Origin: Acetobacteraceae bacterium
GTDB taxonomy: Bacteria > Pseudomonadota > Alphaproteobacteria > Acetobacterales > Acetobacteraceae
DNA length: 64,000 nucleotides
NCBI GenBank assembly: GCA_003151425.1
Contig: PLXO01000336.1
Coordinates: forward strand, 1 to 64,000
Reading direction: 5' to 3'
Positions 34,912-43,804 of this stretch are shown here, one piece after another. The notes under the pieces are model-generated. The model saw only the letters and a program-made list of their open reading frames with translations, was not told the origin of the DNA and made no database searches. Made by a program: the position numbers and the translations under genes. Numbering within the stretch: position 1 is the first letter of the stretch; each line of letters begins with the position of its first letter.

Positions 34912-36180
34912 TCAAGCCTCCGCGAGGCGAGCTATCAACAGAGCGCGCGCGCGTTCGATCAAGGCTCCTGGGACCTTGCCCGCCGCGGCAGCAACCACTG
35001 CGTGCTCCTCGCCGAGAGCCTCGCGCAGCCCGCCCGCTCGATCCAGCATAGTGCGGCAATAGTCCTCGATCGTCGCTTGCAGTTCGTCCGGACTGGTGCC
35101 TTCAATCGCCCGCACCAGCAGCCCGAACGCGTCGGCACGCTCGCGCAGCGCGGCAATGTCGAGTGATGGGCGGGTATTGACTTCCACGCCCTCGATCCAA
35201 AGCGCGTCGGGGCCGGCGCAGCCTAACGCCTCAGCGCGCACTTTCTCACGGACGGCGCCAAGGTCGCGGCTGAACGCCGTATGGGCCGCAGTGGCGCCGC
35301 TCAACGCGACACGGGCCGCCAGGAGACGACCGTCGGCGCCCGAAATTGCATCAAGTAAGGCGGAACGGGTCAGCGCCATTGCCACGTCTTCGTCGGCGTC
35401 GCCCGGCAGTTCAATCGGTACAACCCGCCATCGCACAGTGTCGAATGTCACCGGCTCGACCCGGCGGACTTGATCGTCCTCAACGGTGACGAGTGTAGCA
35501 CCCTTCGGGCCAGTCTCGCCGATATGGCGCCCCTGTAGGTTGCCTGGGAATACGATCCACGGGTCTGAGCACAGCACCTCGCGGGTATGGACATGTCCAA
35601 GGGCCCAGTACTGGTACCCGTGGTCGCGCAGTTGCTCCAACGTGCAGGGCGCATAACGATTGTGGGGCGGTCGCCCCTCTACGGCGGTGTGAAGCAGGCC
35701 GATGTTCAGACAACCCGGTATTGCCGGTGGGTAGCTTGGGACAATGTTCTCTGTCATCGCGGGCTCGGCGTAGCTCCGTCCGTGAATGCGAACGTTGAAA
35801 GCCGGTAGCTCCACGGTTTCGCATCGGCCCGGCTTGAGGAGCTGGGCCGGAGGTGGCGGCTCCAAATGACGCGTGATGACGCTGTCGGCATCATGGTTCC
35901 CACGAATCGCTATGAGTGGGATGCCGGCGCGGTTGAGGCGCCCAATCTGCGTGATGAGGAACCGGCCCGTGCGCCAGTCGCGCCAGTCACCGTCGTAGAG
36001 GTCGCCCGCTGCGAGTACGAAGGCGACGTTCTCCTCGATGGCAAAGTTGACGAGGTTGACCAGCGCATCACGCGTGGCGTTGCGGATGCGCTCCACCGGG
36101 GCGTCCGGATCGGCTTCGAGGCCCCGCAGGGGGCTGTCGATGTGCAGATCCGCGCAATGGAGGAACCGGAACGACGCCAT
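34912..36180 (-). CDS. YhaO/SbcD-like metallophosphoesterase nuclease
   Basis: A 422-residue calcineurin-fold DNA nuclease. Metal-binding motifs are in order: ADLHID, AAGDLYDGDW, IRGNHD, LLHTAVEG and ALGHVHTRE. A C-terminal domain of about 150 residues should contact the ATPase partner. I chose the ATG at 36178-36180 (MASFRFLHCADLH); a TTG at 36204 would add eight residues and neither has a clear ribosome-binding site. It leads the operon and is coupled to the YhaN-like ATPase. Expected role: trimming or sensing of damaged DNA ends. Confidence 0.88.
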   Translation of the reverse strand: MASFRFLHCADLHIDSPLRGLEADPDAPVERIRNATRDALVNLVNFAIEENVAFVLAAGDLYDGDWRDWRTGRFLITQIGRLNRAGIPLIAIRGNHDADSVITRHLEPPPPAQLLKPGRCETVELPAFNVRIHGRSYAEPAMTENIVPSYPPAIPGCLNIGLLHTAVEGRPPHNRYAPCTLEQLRDHGYQYWALGHVHTREVLCSDPWIVFPGNLQGRHIGETGPKGATLVTVEDDQVRRVEPVTFDTVRWRVVPIELPGDADEDVAMALTRSALLDAISGADGRLLAARVALSGATAAHTAFSRDLGAVREKVRAEALGCAGPDALWIEGVEVNTRPSLDIAALRERADAFGLLVRAIEGTSPDELQATIEDYCRTMLDRAGGLREALGEEHAVVAAAAGKVPGALIERARALLIARLAEA

Positions 36181-36261
36181 GGAGCCGATAAAAGGCTGGT
36201 CCAAAGTCGATGCGCAAGCCCCGCCGCTGCACAGGCCCCTCGCGCAGAACGCCCAGTCATA

Positions 36262-36279
36262 GGAAAAGTATTCTGTTCC
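36262..36279. promoter_or_regulatory. imperfect 18-bp palindrome upstream of the nuclease operon
   Basis: GGAAAAGTATTCTGTTCC pairs at seven of nine positions (GGAA at one end, TTCC at the other). It lies 82-99 bases before the nuclease ATG, in a locally AT-rich patch suited to a promoter. It is not a standard alphaproteobacterial LexA box (GTTC-N7-GTTC). Operator status is a guess from symmetry. Confidence 0.25.
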
Positions 36280-36288
36280 ATAAATTGC

Positions 36289-36319
36289 CGGTAGAAGAGA
36301 GGTAATTCCTCTTCTACCG
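36289..36319. repeat. 11-bp perfect hairpin
   Basis: CGGTAGAAGAG (36289-36299) and CTCTTCTACCG (36309-36319) pair fully around nine bases. There is no T-tract on either side. It is upstream of the nuclease-ATPase operon and may be a repeat element or a regulatory hairpin. Confidence 0.5.
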
Positions 36320-36949
36320 ATCTATGTCGAAGGTATTTCTACGATTTGGCATTATGAAGTTTTTGGGCTGACGCTCGATAAAATACCCTTTTCATCCGCC
36401 CGGTTGTACGCCCATAGTCGCGGGACACTGGCATCGCCAACGATTCGAGAGGCCGCTCCAGAACTTGCACATGGTTGGGTCCGAAATTCGGTAGCGATCA
36501 CCCACATTGGCGGCGACCTCCCCGGGAGGGAGGCCGCCGCCCGATGAAGTCTACCAGCCGTCTACCTGAAAGCGGGCTGGAACGTGGGACCACTTTCATT
36601 CGGTGGGCACCCTGTGCGGCCGGCGCCCTAAAAGGCGCCGCTCGCTGACCCGTCTGCATTCACAGACGTAGGCGGCGATATTCGACCCCCGCGCGCCTCG
36701 GCCATAGTGTCCGGACATTATGCCTCGATGCAACAGTTAACCTGCCGCCGGCGACCTTCCCTGCCAGCTGGCGTCGGATATCAGCGCGGCCCGATGACGG
36801 TTTGCCTGGCGTCGGTGGGGCGTTTGGTGTAAGAATAACTAACTACACTACGGCCCACCAGGATCCCAGGTGCACCAGATCACAGACGCCGCCGCCCGCA
36901 CCTCCTCCGGCGCGGCTATCGCCTCGCCGGACAAAGACTCCATGCTGAG
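36320..36949. other. gene-free stretch before the tandem array
   Basis: No gene is supported. Two small hairpins occur: CGGCGCC-CTAAAA-GGCGCCG at 36621-36640 and GTCTG/CAGAC near 36652. The base composition is less GC-biased in 36300-36480 than in the flanks. A 34-codon frame from 36533 has no ribosome-binding site and is not called. Confidence 0.4.
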
Positions 36950-36989
36950 CCTGCCCGCGGACGCCGGAAGGGCTCGCCAGGCTGGCCGC

Positions 36990-38320
36990 CGCGCACACCA
37001 CGCACGGGGATTATGCGCAAGCGGGGCCTGGCGCGGAACATCGGGCGGCGTACCGGGCATGGCAGTGTCGTGGCGCGACGGTTGCGGCTGGCGCTCGCCT
37101 GACCGGGACGAGGGCGACGAATGCGAAGATCGCCGCAACGACCCTACAACAGCCTGCCACCGGGCTTGTTCCGGTGGTGAGAACGGCGTGCATCGGGCGC
37201 CGGCGCGGCTGGTGGACGGGCGCCATGTCGCGACGGGCGGCCCGTGCTCGCCCGACCGGGGGCTAGGGCGGCAAATGCGAAGATCGCCGCAACGACTCTA
37301 CAACGTGAGGACAGCCTGCTCCGGGCGCCGGCGCGGCTGGCTGGCAGGCGTGGTGCCGCGACTTGTGGCCCGCGCTCGCCGGACCTGGGCTAGGGCGACG
37401 AATGCGACGATCGCCGCAACGACCCTACAAGGTGAGGATGGTGTGCATCGGGCAGCGGCGCGGCTGGCGGACAGGCGCCGTGCCGCGACTTGTGGCCGGC
37501 ACCCGTCGGACCGGGACCGGGGCACAAATGCGAAGATCACCGCAACGACCCTACAACGTGAGAACGATGTGCATTGGGCGCCGGGGCGGCTGGCGGGCAG
37601 GCACCGTGCCGCGATGGGCGGTCTGCGCTCGCCTGACCGAGCGCCAGGGCGACGAATGTGAAGATCGCCGCAACGACCCTACAACGTGAGAGCGACCTGC
37701 TCCGGGCGGCAGCGCGGCTGGCGGACAGGCGCTGCCCCTCGACGGGTGGTCCGCGCTCGCCTGACCGTGGGCTAGGGCGACGGATGCGAAGATCACCGCA
37801 ACAACCCTACAGCAGCCTGCCACCGGGCTACGACCCGGTGGTGAGGACAGTGTGCATTGGGTGCCGGCGCGGCTGGCGGGCCGGCGCCGCGCCGCGACGG
37901 GTGGTTTGTGCTCGCCTGACCGGGGCTAGGGCGACGAATGCGCAAATTACCGCAACGACCCTACAACGTGAGGACGGTGTGCATCAGGCGCCGGCACGGC
38001 TGGCGGACAGGCGCGCGCCGCGATGGGTGGCCGGTGCTCGCCTGACCGGGCGCCAGGGTGACGAATGTGAAGATCGCCGCAACGACCCAACAACGTGAGG
38101 ACGATGTGCATCGGGCGCCATCGCGGCCGGCGGACAGGCGCCGTGCCGCGATGGGTGGCCGGCACTCGCCTGAGCGGGACGGGGGCGACGGGTGCGAAGA
38201 TCACCGCAACAACCCTACAACGTGAGGATGGTGTGCATCGGGTGCCGGCGCGGCTGGCCAACAGGCGCCGCGCCGCGACGGATGACCTGCACTCGCCGGG
38301 CCCCGGCAACGACGGCGAAG
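36990..38320. repeat. tandem array, about nine units of roughly 127 bp
   Basis: Imperfect direct repeats. The marker GCGAAGATC (or a variant), followed by CCGCAACGACCCTACAA, recurs at 37123, 37277, 37404, 37530, 37658, 37786, 37940, 38067 and 38194. Spacings are 154, 127, 126, 128, 128, 154, 127 and 127. A degenerate partial unit precedes the first marker. Each unit also carries GCGCGGCTGGCGGACAGGCG and CTCGCCTGACCGGG. The period is not a multiple of three and the frames change from unit to unit, so the array is non-coding. Every unit can form a GC-rich hairpin (CGGCGC with GCGCCG). No genes lie between units, which excludes an integron cassette array, and spacers are not unique, which excludes CRISPR. 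Confidence 0.85.
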
Positions 38321-38535
38321 GCGAAGGCGAGGCTCGCGGTAACGACCCCGGCCTCCGCCGCCGGGGCAGACCCAACGCAAGGCGAGACGGAGGGTGCGGA
38401 TGGTTTGGCAGTACCAGCCATGATGGCTATCCCGCCGCGGACCAAATGCGACTCCACTGGCCACGCCGGGGCTTCCCCTTTCCCTGACGATTTGCGAACC
38501 TACTTCCCAAGCAATAACCTCGGGGAGGTCCGGTC

Positions 38536-38646
38536 ATGGAATATTGGGTCCAGATCGCGGTTGGGACGGCGGCGCTGTTCGCCCTGCTCGCCAGTGCCAT
38601 CGAGGGCACGCGGCTGTGGCGGAGTTGGCGACGCACGCACCACTGA
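38536..38646 (+). CDS. 36-residue single-pass membrane peptide
   Basis: The frame MEYWVQIAVGTAALFALLAS, then AIEGTRLWRSWRRTHH, follows GGGGAGG seven bases upstream. It has one hydrophobic helix with an acidic start and a strongly basic tail, so the tail should face the cytoplasm. This is the style of a real small membrane protein. There are no neighbours on the same strand within 900 bases. The function is unknown. Confidence 0.5.
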   Translation: MEYWVQIAVGTAALFALLASAIEGTRLWRSWRRTHH

Positions 38647-38693
38647 TCCTGTCGCGATCCGTCGGGCGGAAGAGCCATGGCCCTCGGACTTGA

Positions 38694-38765
38694 TCCGGGG
38701 GGAAGCGCATTCCGCCGTCGTGGCGGCTGGTGGCGGAATGCGCTGCGCTTTTCCGCCCTACGCGG
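38694..38765. repeat. dispersed inverted-repeat element (copy 2)
   Basis: GGCGGAATGCGCTGCGCTTTTCC followed by GCCCTAC repeats the right arm of the element at 27640-27785, and GGGGGAAGCGCATTCCGCC is a shorter left arm about 15 bases away. It lies just after the methyltransferase gene stop on the minus strand, again between genes. Confidence 0.65.
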
Positions 38766-38787
38766 CGCCGCGTCACGCCGCGCCGCG

Positions 38788-39498
38788 CTACGCGGCCTCC
38801 GCCAGCACCAGCCGCCGTTGCAGCACGGCGCGCAGCGGCATCGCGGCATATGCCTCCTTCACCGCCTCGGTGATCGTCACCCCGGCCAGCCCCGGAATGA
38901 ACCGCCGCAAGCTGCGCTCCAGCAGCTTCGCGCTACGCAGCGCCAACCGCAGGTTGGTGGGTGGCAGATACAGCGCGGTGTCCCGCCGCTCCACCCGGAA
39001 CAGCGACGCAGCCAGCAGCCGGCCGACCTGGCCGGGCGAGTATGGCTGGCCGTGGCCGAACGGCGTCGCCTCGACATACGCCCACACCCCGCGCCGGTTC
39101 GGCGCCACCACCAGCAGGCGCCCATCATCCTTCAGCACGCGCCAGATCTCGCGCAGCAGGCGGCGCGCGTTCTCCGCCGTCTCCAGCCCGTGCACCAGCA
39201 GGACGCGATCGAAGCTCAGATCGGCGAAGGGCAGCGCATCCTCCTCCGCCGTGCAGGACAGGTTGCGCGCGCCCAGCGGCCAGCGCGCCACGCCGGCCTG
39301 CGCCGGGGTCAGCGCGATGCAGCGCCCGGCGTGCTCGCGCCACGGCCGCAGATACGGGGCGGCGAAGCCGATGCCCAGCACCGACTGGCCGGCCAGCTCG
39401 GGCCACAGCAGCGCCAGCCGCTCGCGCAGCAGGCGGGCCGTCACCGCCCCGCGCGCCGTGCCGTAGAAATCAGCCGTGCCGTGGACATCCGCGGTCAT
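38788..39498 (-). CDS. class I SAM-dependent methyltransferase
   Basis: A 236-residue protein. Motif I is VLGIGFAAPYL, the post-I acidic region is followed by LPFADLSFDRVLLVHGLE (motif II) and ILREIW-like REIWRVLKDDGRLLVVAPNRRG (motif III). The C-terminal third is basic and helical. It is divergent from GloB with 140 bases between. Fusions and neighbours of this group with glyoxalase II are common in alphaproteobacteria; the substrate is unknown. Confidence 0.85.
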   Translation of the reverse strand: MTADVHGTADFYGTARGAVTARLLRERLALLWPELAGQSVLGIGFAAPYLRPWREHAGRCIALTPAQAGVARWPLGARNLSCTAEEDALPFADLSFDRVLLVHGLETAENARRLLREIWRVLKDDGRLLVVAPNRRGVWAYVEATPFGHGQPYSPGQVGRLLAASLFRVERRDTALYLPPTNLRLALRSAKLLERSLRRFIPGLAGVTITEAVKEAYAAMPLRAVLQRRLVLAEAA

Positions 39499-39638
39499 GG
39501 CGTCCCTTATAGCACGAGCGTGCGTTTTCGCCCGTCACGCGGAATGCTACCAATGGCCCTGACTGCTGCCGATGGCCTCCTGATCATTGCCCAAAGCCCC
39601 CGATCACTGACCCAAGCCCTGAACACCGGAGCCGCGCC

Positions 39639-40364
39639 ATGACCGTAACCGCCCAACCCGTGCCGATCCTGAGCGACAACTACGCCTGGCTGCTGCGCGA
39701 CGACACCTCGGGCGCCATCGCGATCGTCGATCCGGCCGAGGGCCCGCCGATCATCGCCGCGATCGAGGCCGCCGGCGGGCGGCTGGACCTGATCCTGCTG
39801 ACCCACCACCACGCCGACCACATCGCCGCCACCGACGAGGTGCGGGCCCGTTTCCCCGCCCCCGTGGTCGGCGCCGCGGCGGACGCGCACCGGCTGCCGA
39901 AGCTCGACCAGGCGGCGAAGGAGGGCGACGAGGTCCATTTCGGCAACGCAACAGCGCGGGTGATCGACACGCCCGGCCACACCCGCGGCCAGATCAACTA
40001 CTTCTTCCCCGATGGCGAGGTGCTGCTGGCCGGCGACACGCTGTTCAGCCTGGGCTGCGGCCGGCTGATCGAGGGCACGCCCGCGGAGATGTTTTCATCG
40101 TTGCGCAAACTGGCGGCGCTGCCCGGCGGCACCAAGGTCTGCGCCGGCCACGAATACACCGAGGCCAACGCGAAGTTCGCGCTGAGCGTCGATCCGGACA
40201 ACGCGGCGCTGCGTGCCATGGCCGAGCAGGTCCACCGCCTGCGCGCGGCCGGGCAGCCCACCCTGCCGTCGCTGCTGGCCGACGAGCTGAAGGCCAACCC
40301 GTTCCTGACCGCGCCTGACGTGGCGACCTTCGCCGACCGCCGCGCGCGCAAGGACCGCTTCTAG
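39639..40364 (+). CDS. gloB: hydroxyacylglutathione hydrolase (glyoxalase II)
   Basis: A 241-residue metallo-beta-lactamase-fold hydrolase that cleaves S-lactoylglutathione to lactate and glutathione, finishing methylglyoxal detoxification. The dinuclear metal site THHHADH is complete, with TPGHTRGQ, LAGDTLF and CAGHEYTEANAKF. The C-terminal Arg/Lys-rich end (RRARKDRF) contacts glutathione in the family. It is followed 21 bases later by a glutathione transferase, so the pair shares a glutathione theme. Confidence 0.95.
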   Translation: MTVTAQPVPILSDNYAWLLRDDTSGAIAIVDPAEGPPIIAAIEAAGGRLDLILLTHHHADHIAATDEVRARFPAPVVGAAADAHRLPKLDQAAKEGDEVHFGNATARVIDTPGHTRGQINYFFPDGEVLLAGDTLFSLGCGRLIEGTPAEMFSSLRKLAALPGGTKVCAGHEYTEANAKFALSVDPDNAALRAMAEQVHRLRAAGQPTLPSLLADELKANPFLTAPDVATFADRRARKDRF

Positions 40365-40385
40365 CCATTACAAGGGGAGCCAATC

Positions 40386-40988
40386 GTGAAACTGCATCAC
40401 TCGCCAGCCAGCCCCTACGTCCGCAAGGTGCGGATCTGCGCCATCACGCGCGGCATCGACAGCCGCATCAAGCTGGTACCCTGTAATCCGAACACCTCCC
40501 CTGCCGCGCTGCTGGCGGACAACCCGCTGTCCAAGGTGCCGACGCTGGTCACCGAAGACGGCGTCGCGCTGTTCGACAGCCCGGTGATCTGCGAGTACCT
40601 CGACAGCCTCGGCGACGCGCTGCCGATGTTCCCGGCGCACGGCGCGGCGCGCTGGCGGGCGTTGAAACTGCAGGCAATGGGCGACGGCATCCTGGATGCC
40701 TGCGTGCCGCGCCGGATGGAGATGCAGCGCCCGCAGGACGAGGGGCGCGCGGGCGTCGTCGCCCGCATGCGCGCGGCGGTGGAGCGCACGCTGGACGCGC
40801 TGGAGGCGGACCCGCCGCACAAGGCGGTGGACATCGGCTCGATCGCCGTGGCCTGCGCGCTGGGCTATCTGGATTTCCGCTTTCCGCAGCAGCCGTGGCG
40901 GCAGACCCGGCCGAGGCTGGCCGCGTGGTTCGAGGTGTTCAGCCAGGACCCGGCGGTCGCGGCCACCGCGCCGAAGGAACCCACCTGA
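40386..40988 (+). CDS. glutathione S-transferase family protein
   Basis: A 200-residue protein. The thioredoxin-fold N terminus [17 protein letters not shown] has the [11 protein letters not shown] pattern of the bacterial GST branch related to YibF. The cis-proline SKVPTL and the glutathione contact [12 protein letters not shown] are present. The all-helical C-terminal domain is complete. GGGGAGC lies before the ATG. It is co-directional with gloB and probably cotranscribed. Confidence 0.9.
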   Translation: MKLHHSPASPYVRKVRICAITRGIDSRIKLVPCNPNTSPAALLADNPLSKVPTLVTEDGVALFDSPVICEYLDSLGDALPMFPAHGAARWRALKLQAMGDGILDACVPRRMEMQRPQDEGRAGVVARMRAAVERTLDALEADPPHKAVDIGSIAVACALGYLDFRFPQQPWRQTRPRLAAWFEVFSQDPAVAATAPKEPT

Positions 40989-41040
40989 CCGACCCCGCTC
41001 TGAGCGCGGCCTTGATAGCCCGCGCGCTGGCGCAGCCACT

Positions 41041-41265
41041 GGCACCGTGGAGGCGGCCCGCGCCGGCGATGCCGGCAAGGGCTTTGCCATCGTCGCCAGC
41101 AAGGTCAAGTCGCTCGCCAGCCAGACCGCGAAGGCCGCCGAGGAGATCCGCGCGCAGATCGGCGAAATCCGGAACGCGACAGGGCAGACCGTGAAGACGA
41201 TCCACAGCATCGGCGCGACGATCCGCCAGATGAGCGAGATCGCTGCCACATTCGCTCGTACCGTC
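41041..41265 (+). pseudogene. chemoreceptor (MCP) signalling-domain fragment
   Basis: About 70 codons, [20 protein letters not shown], then [20 protein letters not shown] and [15 protein letters not shown], match the signalling hairpin and adaptation region of methyl-accepting chemotaxis proteins. There is no ligand-binding domain, no membrane segment and no start. The fragment ends before tRNA-Ser. It is a remnant of a longer gene, most of which has been lost. Confidence 0.8.
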
Positions 41266-41345
41266 GCGTGGTTGCGCCGGGCAGCGGGGCGGTCCGGCGG
41301 GTGCGGTTGCGCCGACCCGGGCACGTCCCTATAAGCGCCCGCCAC

Positions 41346-41435
<90 letters not shown>

Positions 41436-41806
41436 TTCCTTCGCCAGAACGAGCCGTAGTATCGGATGACCCCCCATACTATCTATATAGGTACCGCTGA
41501 GATGGGTGTCTGCGTAAGCGAGCATGTTCCTCAGCCGCTGCCTATTTGGTGCGGCGTCTGCAAGCGCCTTGGCATGGCGGCCCAGGACGGGAGGCCGGTC
41601 AACGCCACCACGAAGACTCGGTCGGGTTCACCACGCGGCGAGGTGGTTCTGTCGCCTGGCGCTGTCCGAGAAACGCTATGATCCTCCGAGGCTGCTCAAA
41701 CCTTACTCCGATGGCACCAACGATCGATCGCCGCGGTCCTTGCTTTCGGTTCAGTCAGTTATAACGTCTGTACAGCGGCGCTAGCCACAAATCGAGGCGA
41801 CAACAC
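41436..41806. other. 371-base gap downstream of tRNA-Ser
   Basis: No gene is supported. A short AT-rich stretch, ACTATCTATATAGGTA, lies near 41478-41494. No duplication of the tRNA 3' end was found within the following kilobase, and no integrase gene is present, so an integrated element cannot be claimed. Confidence 0.4.
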
Positions 41807-42277
41807 CTGAACCAGCATCAGCAGGCATCACAGCGGAACGACTTCCTGGCGGATTGCGATCGCATCCACCGCAGTTGGCACGAGTGCGCCAAGGCGCGTG
41901 ACACCGAGGGGCTGCTCGCGCTCTACGCCGAGGACGCCGTGCTGGAGAGCCCGCTTGTGCCGGCCATCCTCGACGACACGCCGGACGGTGTGCTGCGCGG
42001 CCACGGCGAGCTGCGCCACTTTTTCGCGGAGGGCGCGCGGCGCCGGCCCAACGACCTCGTGCGTTGGTATCGCACGGGCGAGTGGCTGACCGACGGGCGC
42101 CGCATGCTGATCTGGGAGTACCCGCGCCAGGCGCCGGATGGGGACCAGGTGGATCTCGTTGAGGTCATGGAGATCGCGGACGGGTTGATCCGACACCACC
42201 GCATCTACTGGGGCTGGAAGGGCTGCACCCTGATCGCACCCGTGCTTGCCCGGCGCGCGACGACGGAGCTCAAGTAA
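41807..42277 (+). CDS. NTF2-like/SnoaL-like protein, start uncertain
   Basis: The protein-like reading runs from about 41807 (LNQHQQASQRNDFLADCDRI), through ARDTEGLLALYAEDAVLESP and GELRHFFAEGARRRPNDLVR, to GLIRHHRIYWGWKGCTLI. This is a typical nuclear-transport-factor-2-like cone fold of about 150 residues. No ATG, GTG or TTG lies before a GTG at 41939, which would cut off the first helix. A CTG at 41807 has GAGG nine bases upstream and gives the full domain, so either CTG is used or the start was lost. The function is unknown. Confidence 0.6.
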   Translation: MNQHQQASQRNDFLADCDRIHRSWHECAKARDTEGLLALYAEDAVLESPLVPAILDDTPDGVLRGHGELRHFFAEGARRRPNDLVRWYRTGEWLTDGRRMLIWEYPRQAPDGDQVDLVEVMEIADGLIRHHRIYWGWKGCTLIAPVLARRATTELK

Positions 42278-42349
42278 CGAAGCCCCGATCGCCGTCCATT
42301 TGGCGGCGACGCGGCTTGAAATCGGCCTTCGCAACCGAGCGAGGCGGCG

Positions 42350-42553
42350 TAGCGGTTGTTCCTGGCCAGAATTCTCGTCGCATGGTGTGAGACCAGGAGC
42401 GCCTTCAGGCATTTCCGAACTGATAGAATCGCCGCCATATCGGAACTGGACGAACGATATCCGCGCCGCCGGCTGGCCCTGCTCAAGGAATGGCGACAAA
42501 CGCAAATCGATCGCACAGGCTGCCTCGATGACGCCCATCGCGACAGCGGCTGA
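42350..42553 (+). pseudogene. C-terminal fragment of a WYL-domain (YafY-type) regulator
   Basis: The reading LARILVAWCETRSAFRHFRT, then DRIAAISELDERYPRRRLAL and LKEWRQTQ, matches the C-terminal tail of WYL-domain helix-turn-helix regulators (W-C-E-x-R-x2-F-R-x-F-R-x-D-R-I). The DNA-binding domain and most of the WYL domain are missing. The rest of 42278-42700 contains no gene. Confidence 0.7.
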
Positions 42554-42700
42554 AACGGCGCAATGCGGAAATCCGGAGTGCCAGGATGACATTCAATCAT
42601 AGCGCCATGGCGCAGAAATAGTGCTCACCATCGTCGGTCGCCGCCCGCCAGGCCCTTTTCAACCTCAGGGTGGTCGCGAGATCCGAAGCCGCTTGCACCA

Positions 42701-43804
42701 TCAGGTGCGCAGCACCACGGTTTGCCCTGGGAGCCAGGTCAGAACGACAAGGCTGCCGTCCGTCCGCGCGCCGGCGCTCGGGTGGGATTCGACGACCCAT
42801 TCCGCGCCCGCCACCTGGACGCGCGTTCGGTACACATTGCCGCCGAAGCTGGTGAACAGCACACGGCCGGGAAGCCGATTGCCGGACCGATTGGCATCGC
42901 CATCGGCACCGACATTGGAAACGCCATCGGCCACGCCATCCGCAACGCCATCGGCAACGAACGCGATCTGGTGCGGCCGCACGCCGATGGTGACCGCTCC
43001 GGGCGTCCCGGGCGGAACCAGGAGCTGGGATCCCCCCGCCTGAGCGACATCCCAAGGACCGTCACGGCCGACAACCGTTCCTTCGATGAAATTGATCTGC
43101 CCGATGAAGTCGGCAACGAAGCGGCTCGTCGGGTGCTGGTAGATCTCTTGCGGGGGACCGCGCTGCACCACGCGGCCCTCGGACATCACCGCGATCGTGT
43201 CGGCAAGGTTCATCGCCTCGCCCTGGTCGTGCGTCACGAAGATGGTCGTGATGCCCAGCGACTGCTGGATGCGGCGCAGCTCCACCTGCATCGCCTCGCG
43301 CAGCTTCTGGTCCAGCGCGCCGAGCGGCTCGTCCATCAGCAGCACACGCGGCGGATGGGCGATGGCGCGGGCCAGGGCGACGCGTTGCTGCTGGCCGCCC
43401 GTCAACTGACCCGGGTAGCGTCGCCCGGCATCCGGCAGATGGATCAGCGCGAGCAGGTCCGCCACGCGCGCCGCCACCGCCCCATCTCGCACGCGCGGCT
43501 CGCGCAAGGCGAAGGCGATGTTCTCCGCGACCGTCAAATGCGGGAATAGCGCATAGTCCTGAAACACCATGCCGACCTGGCGCTGATTGGGTGGCATCCG
43601 GGTCACGTCGTCATCACCGAACAGCACGCGGCCGGCGCTGGGCGGAACGAATCCCGCCAGAATGCGCAGGGTGGTGGTCTTGCCGCCGCCGGAAGGACCG
43701 AGAAGTGTAAGGAATTCGTCCTCCACGACGTCCAGATCGGTCGGATGCGGCGCCGTCACGGTGCCGTAATGGCGGCTGACCTGGCGCAGCGAAATCCACG
43801 ACAT
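42701..43804 (-). CDS. ABC transporter ATPase, PotA/spermidine type
   Basis: A 367-residue import ATPase. Walker A is GPSGGGKTTT, Q-loop VFQDYALFPH, signature LTGGQQQRVALARAIA, Walker B VLLMDEPLGALD and switch THDQGEA. A C-terminal TOBE domain follows. Within it lies an unusual near-repeat VADGVADGVADGVSNVGADG encoded by iterated GCCATCGGC-like triplets. Its ATG overlaps the TGA of the upstream binding-protein remnant by one base. The partner binding protein and permeases of this type are broken or missing here, so the ATPase may be orphaned. Confidence 0.9.
   Translation of the reverse strand: MSWISLRQVSRHYGTVTAPHPTDLDVVEDEFLTLLGPSGGGKTTTLRILAGFVPPSAGRVLFGDDDVTRMPPNQRQVGMVFQDYALFPHLTVAENIAFALREPRVRDGAVAARVADLLALIHLPDAGRRYPGQLTGGQQQRVALARAIAHPPRVLLMDEPLGALDQKLREAMQVELRRIQQSLGITTIFVTHDQGEAMNLADTIAVMSEGRVVQRGPPQEIYQHPTSRFVADFIGQINFIEGTVVGRDGPWDVAQAGGSQLLVPPGTPGAVTIGVRPHQIAFVADGVADGVADGVSNVGADGDANRSGNRLPGRVLFTSFGGNVYRTRVQVAGAEWVVESHPSAGARTDGSLVVLTWLPGQTVVLRT

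Noticed and set aside
36870-38098. Open plus-strand frames across the tandem array
   Set aside because: The repeat unit is not a multiple of three, so the same DNA is read in different frames in successive units; codon use is not protein-like.
36990-38320. CRISPR or integron cassette array
   Set aside because: Units are continuous and similar along their whole 127 bases with no unique spacers, no cas genes, no integrase and no cassettes.
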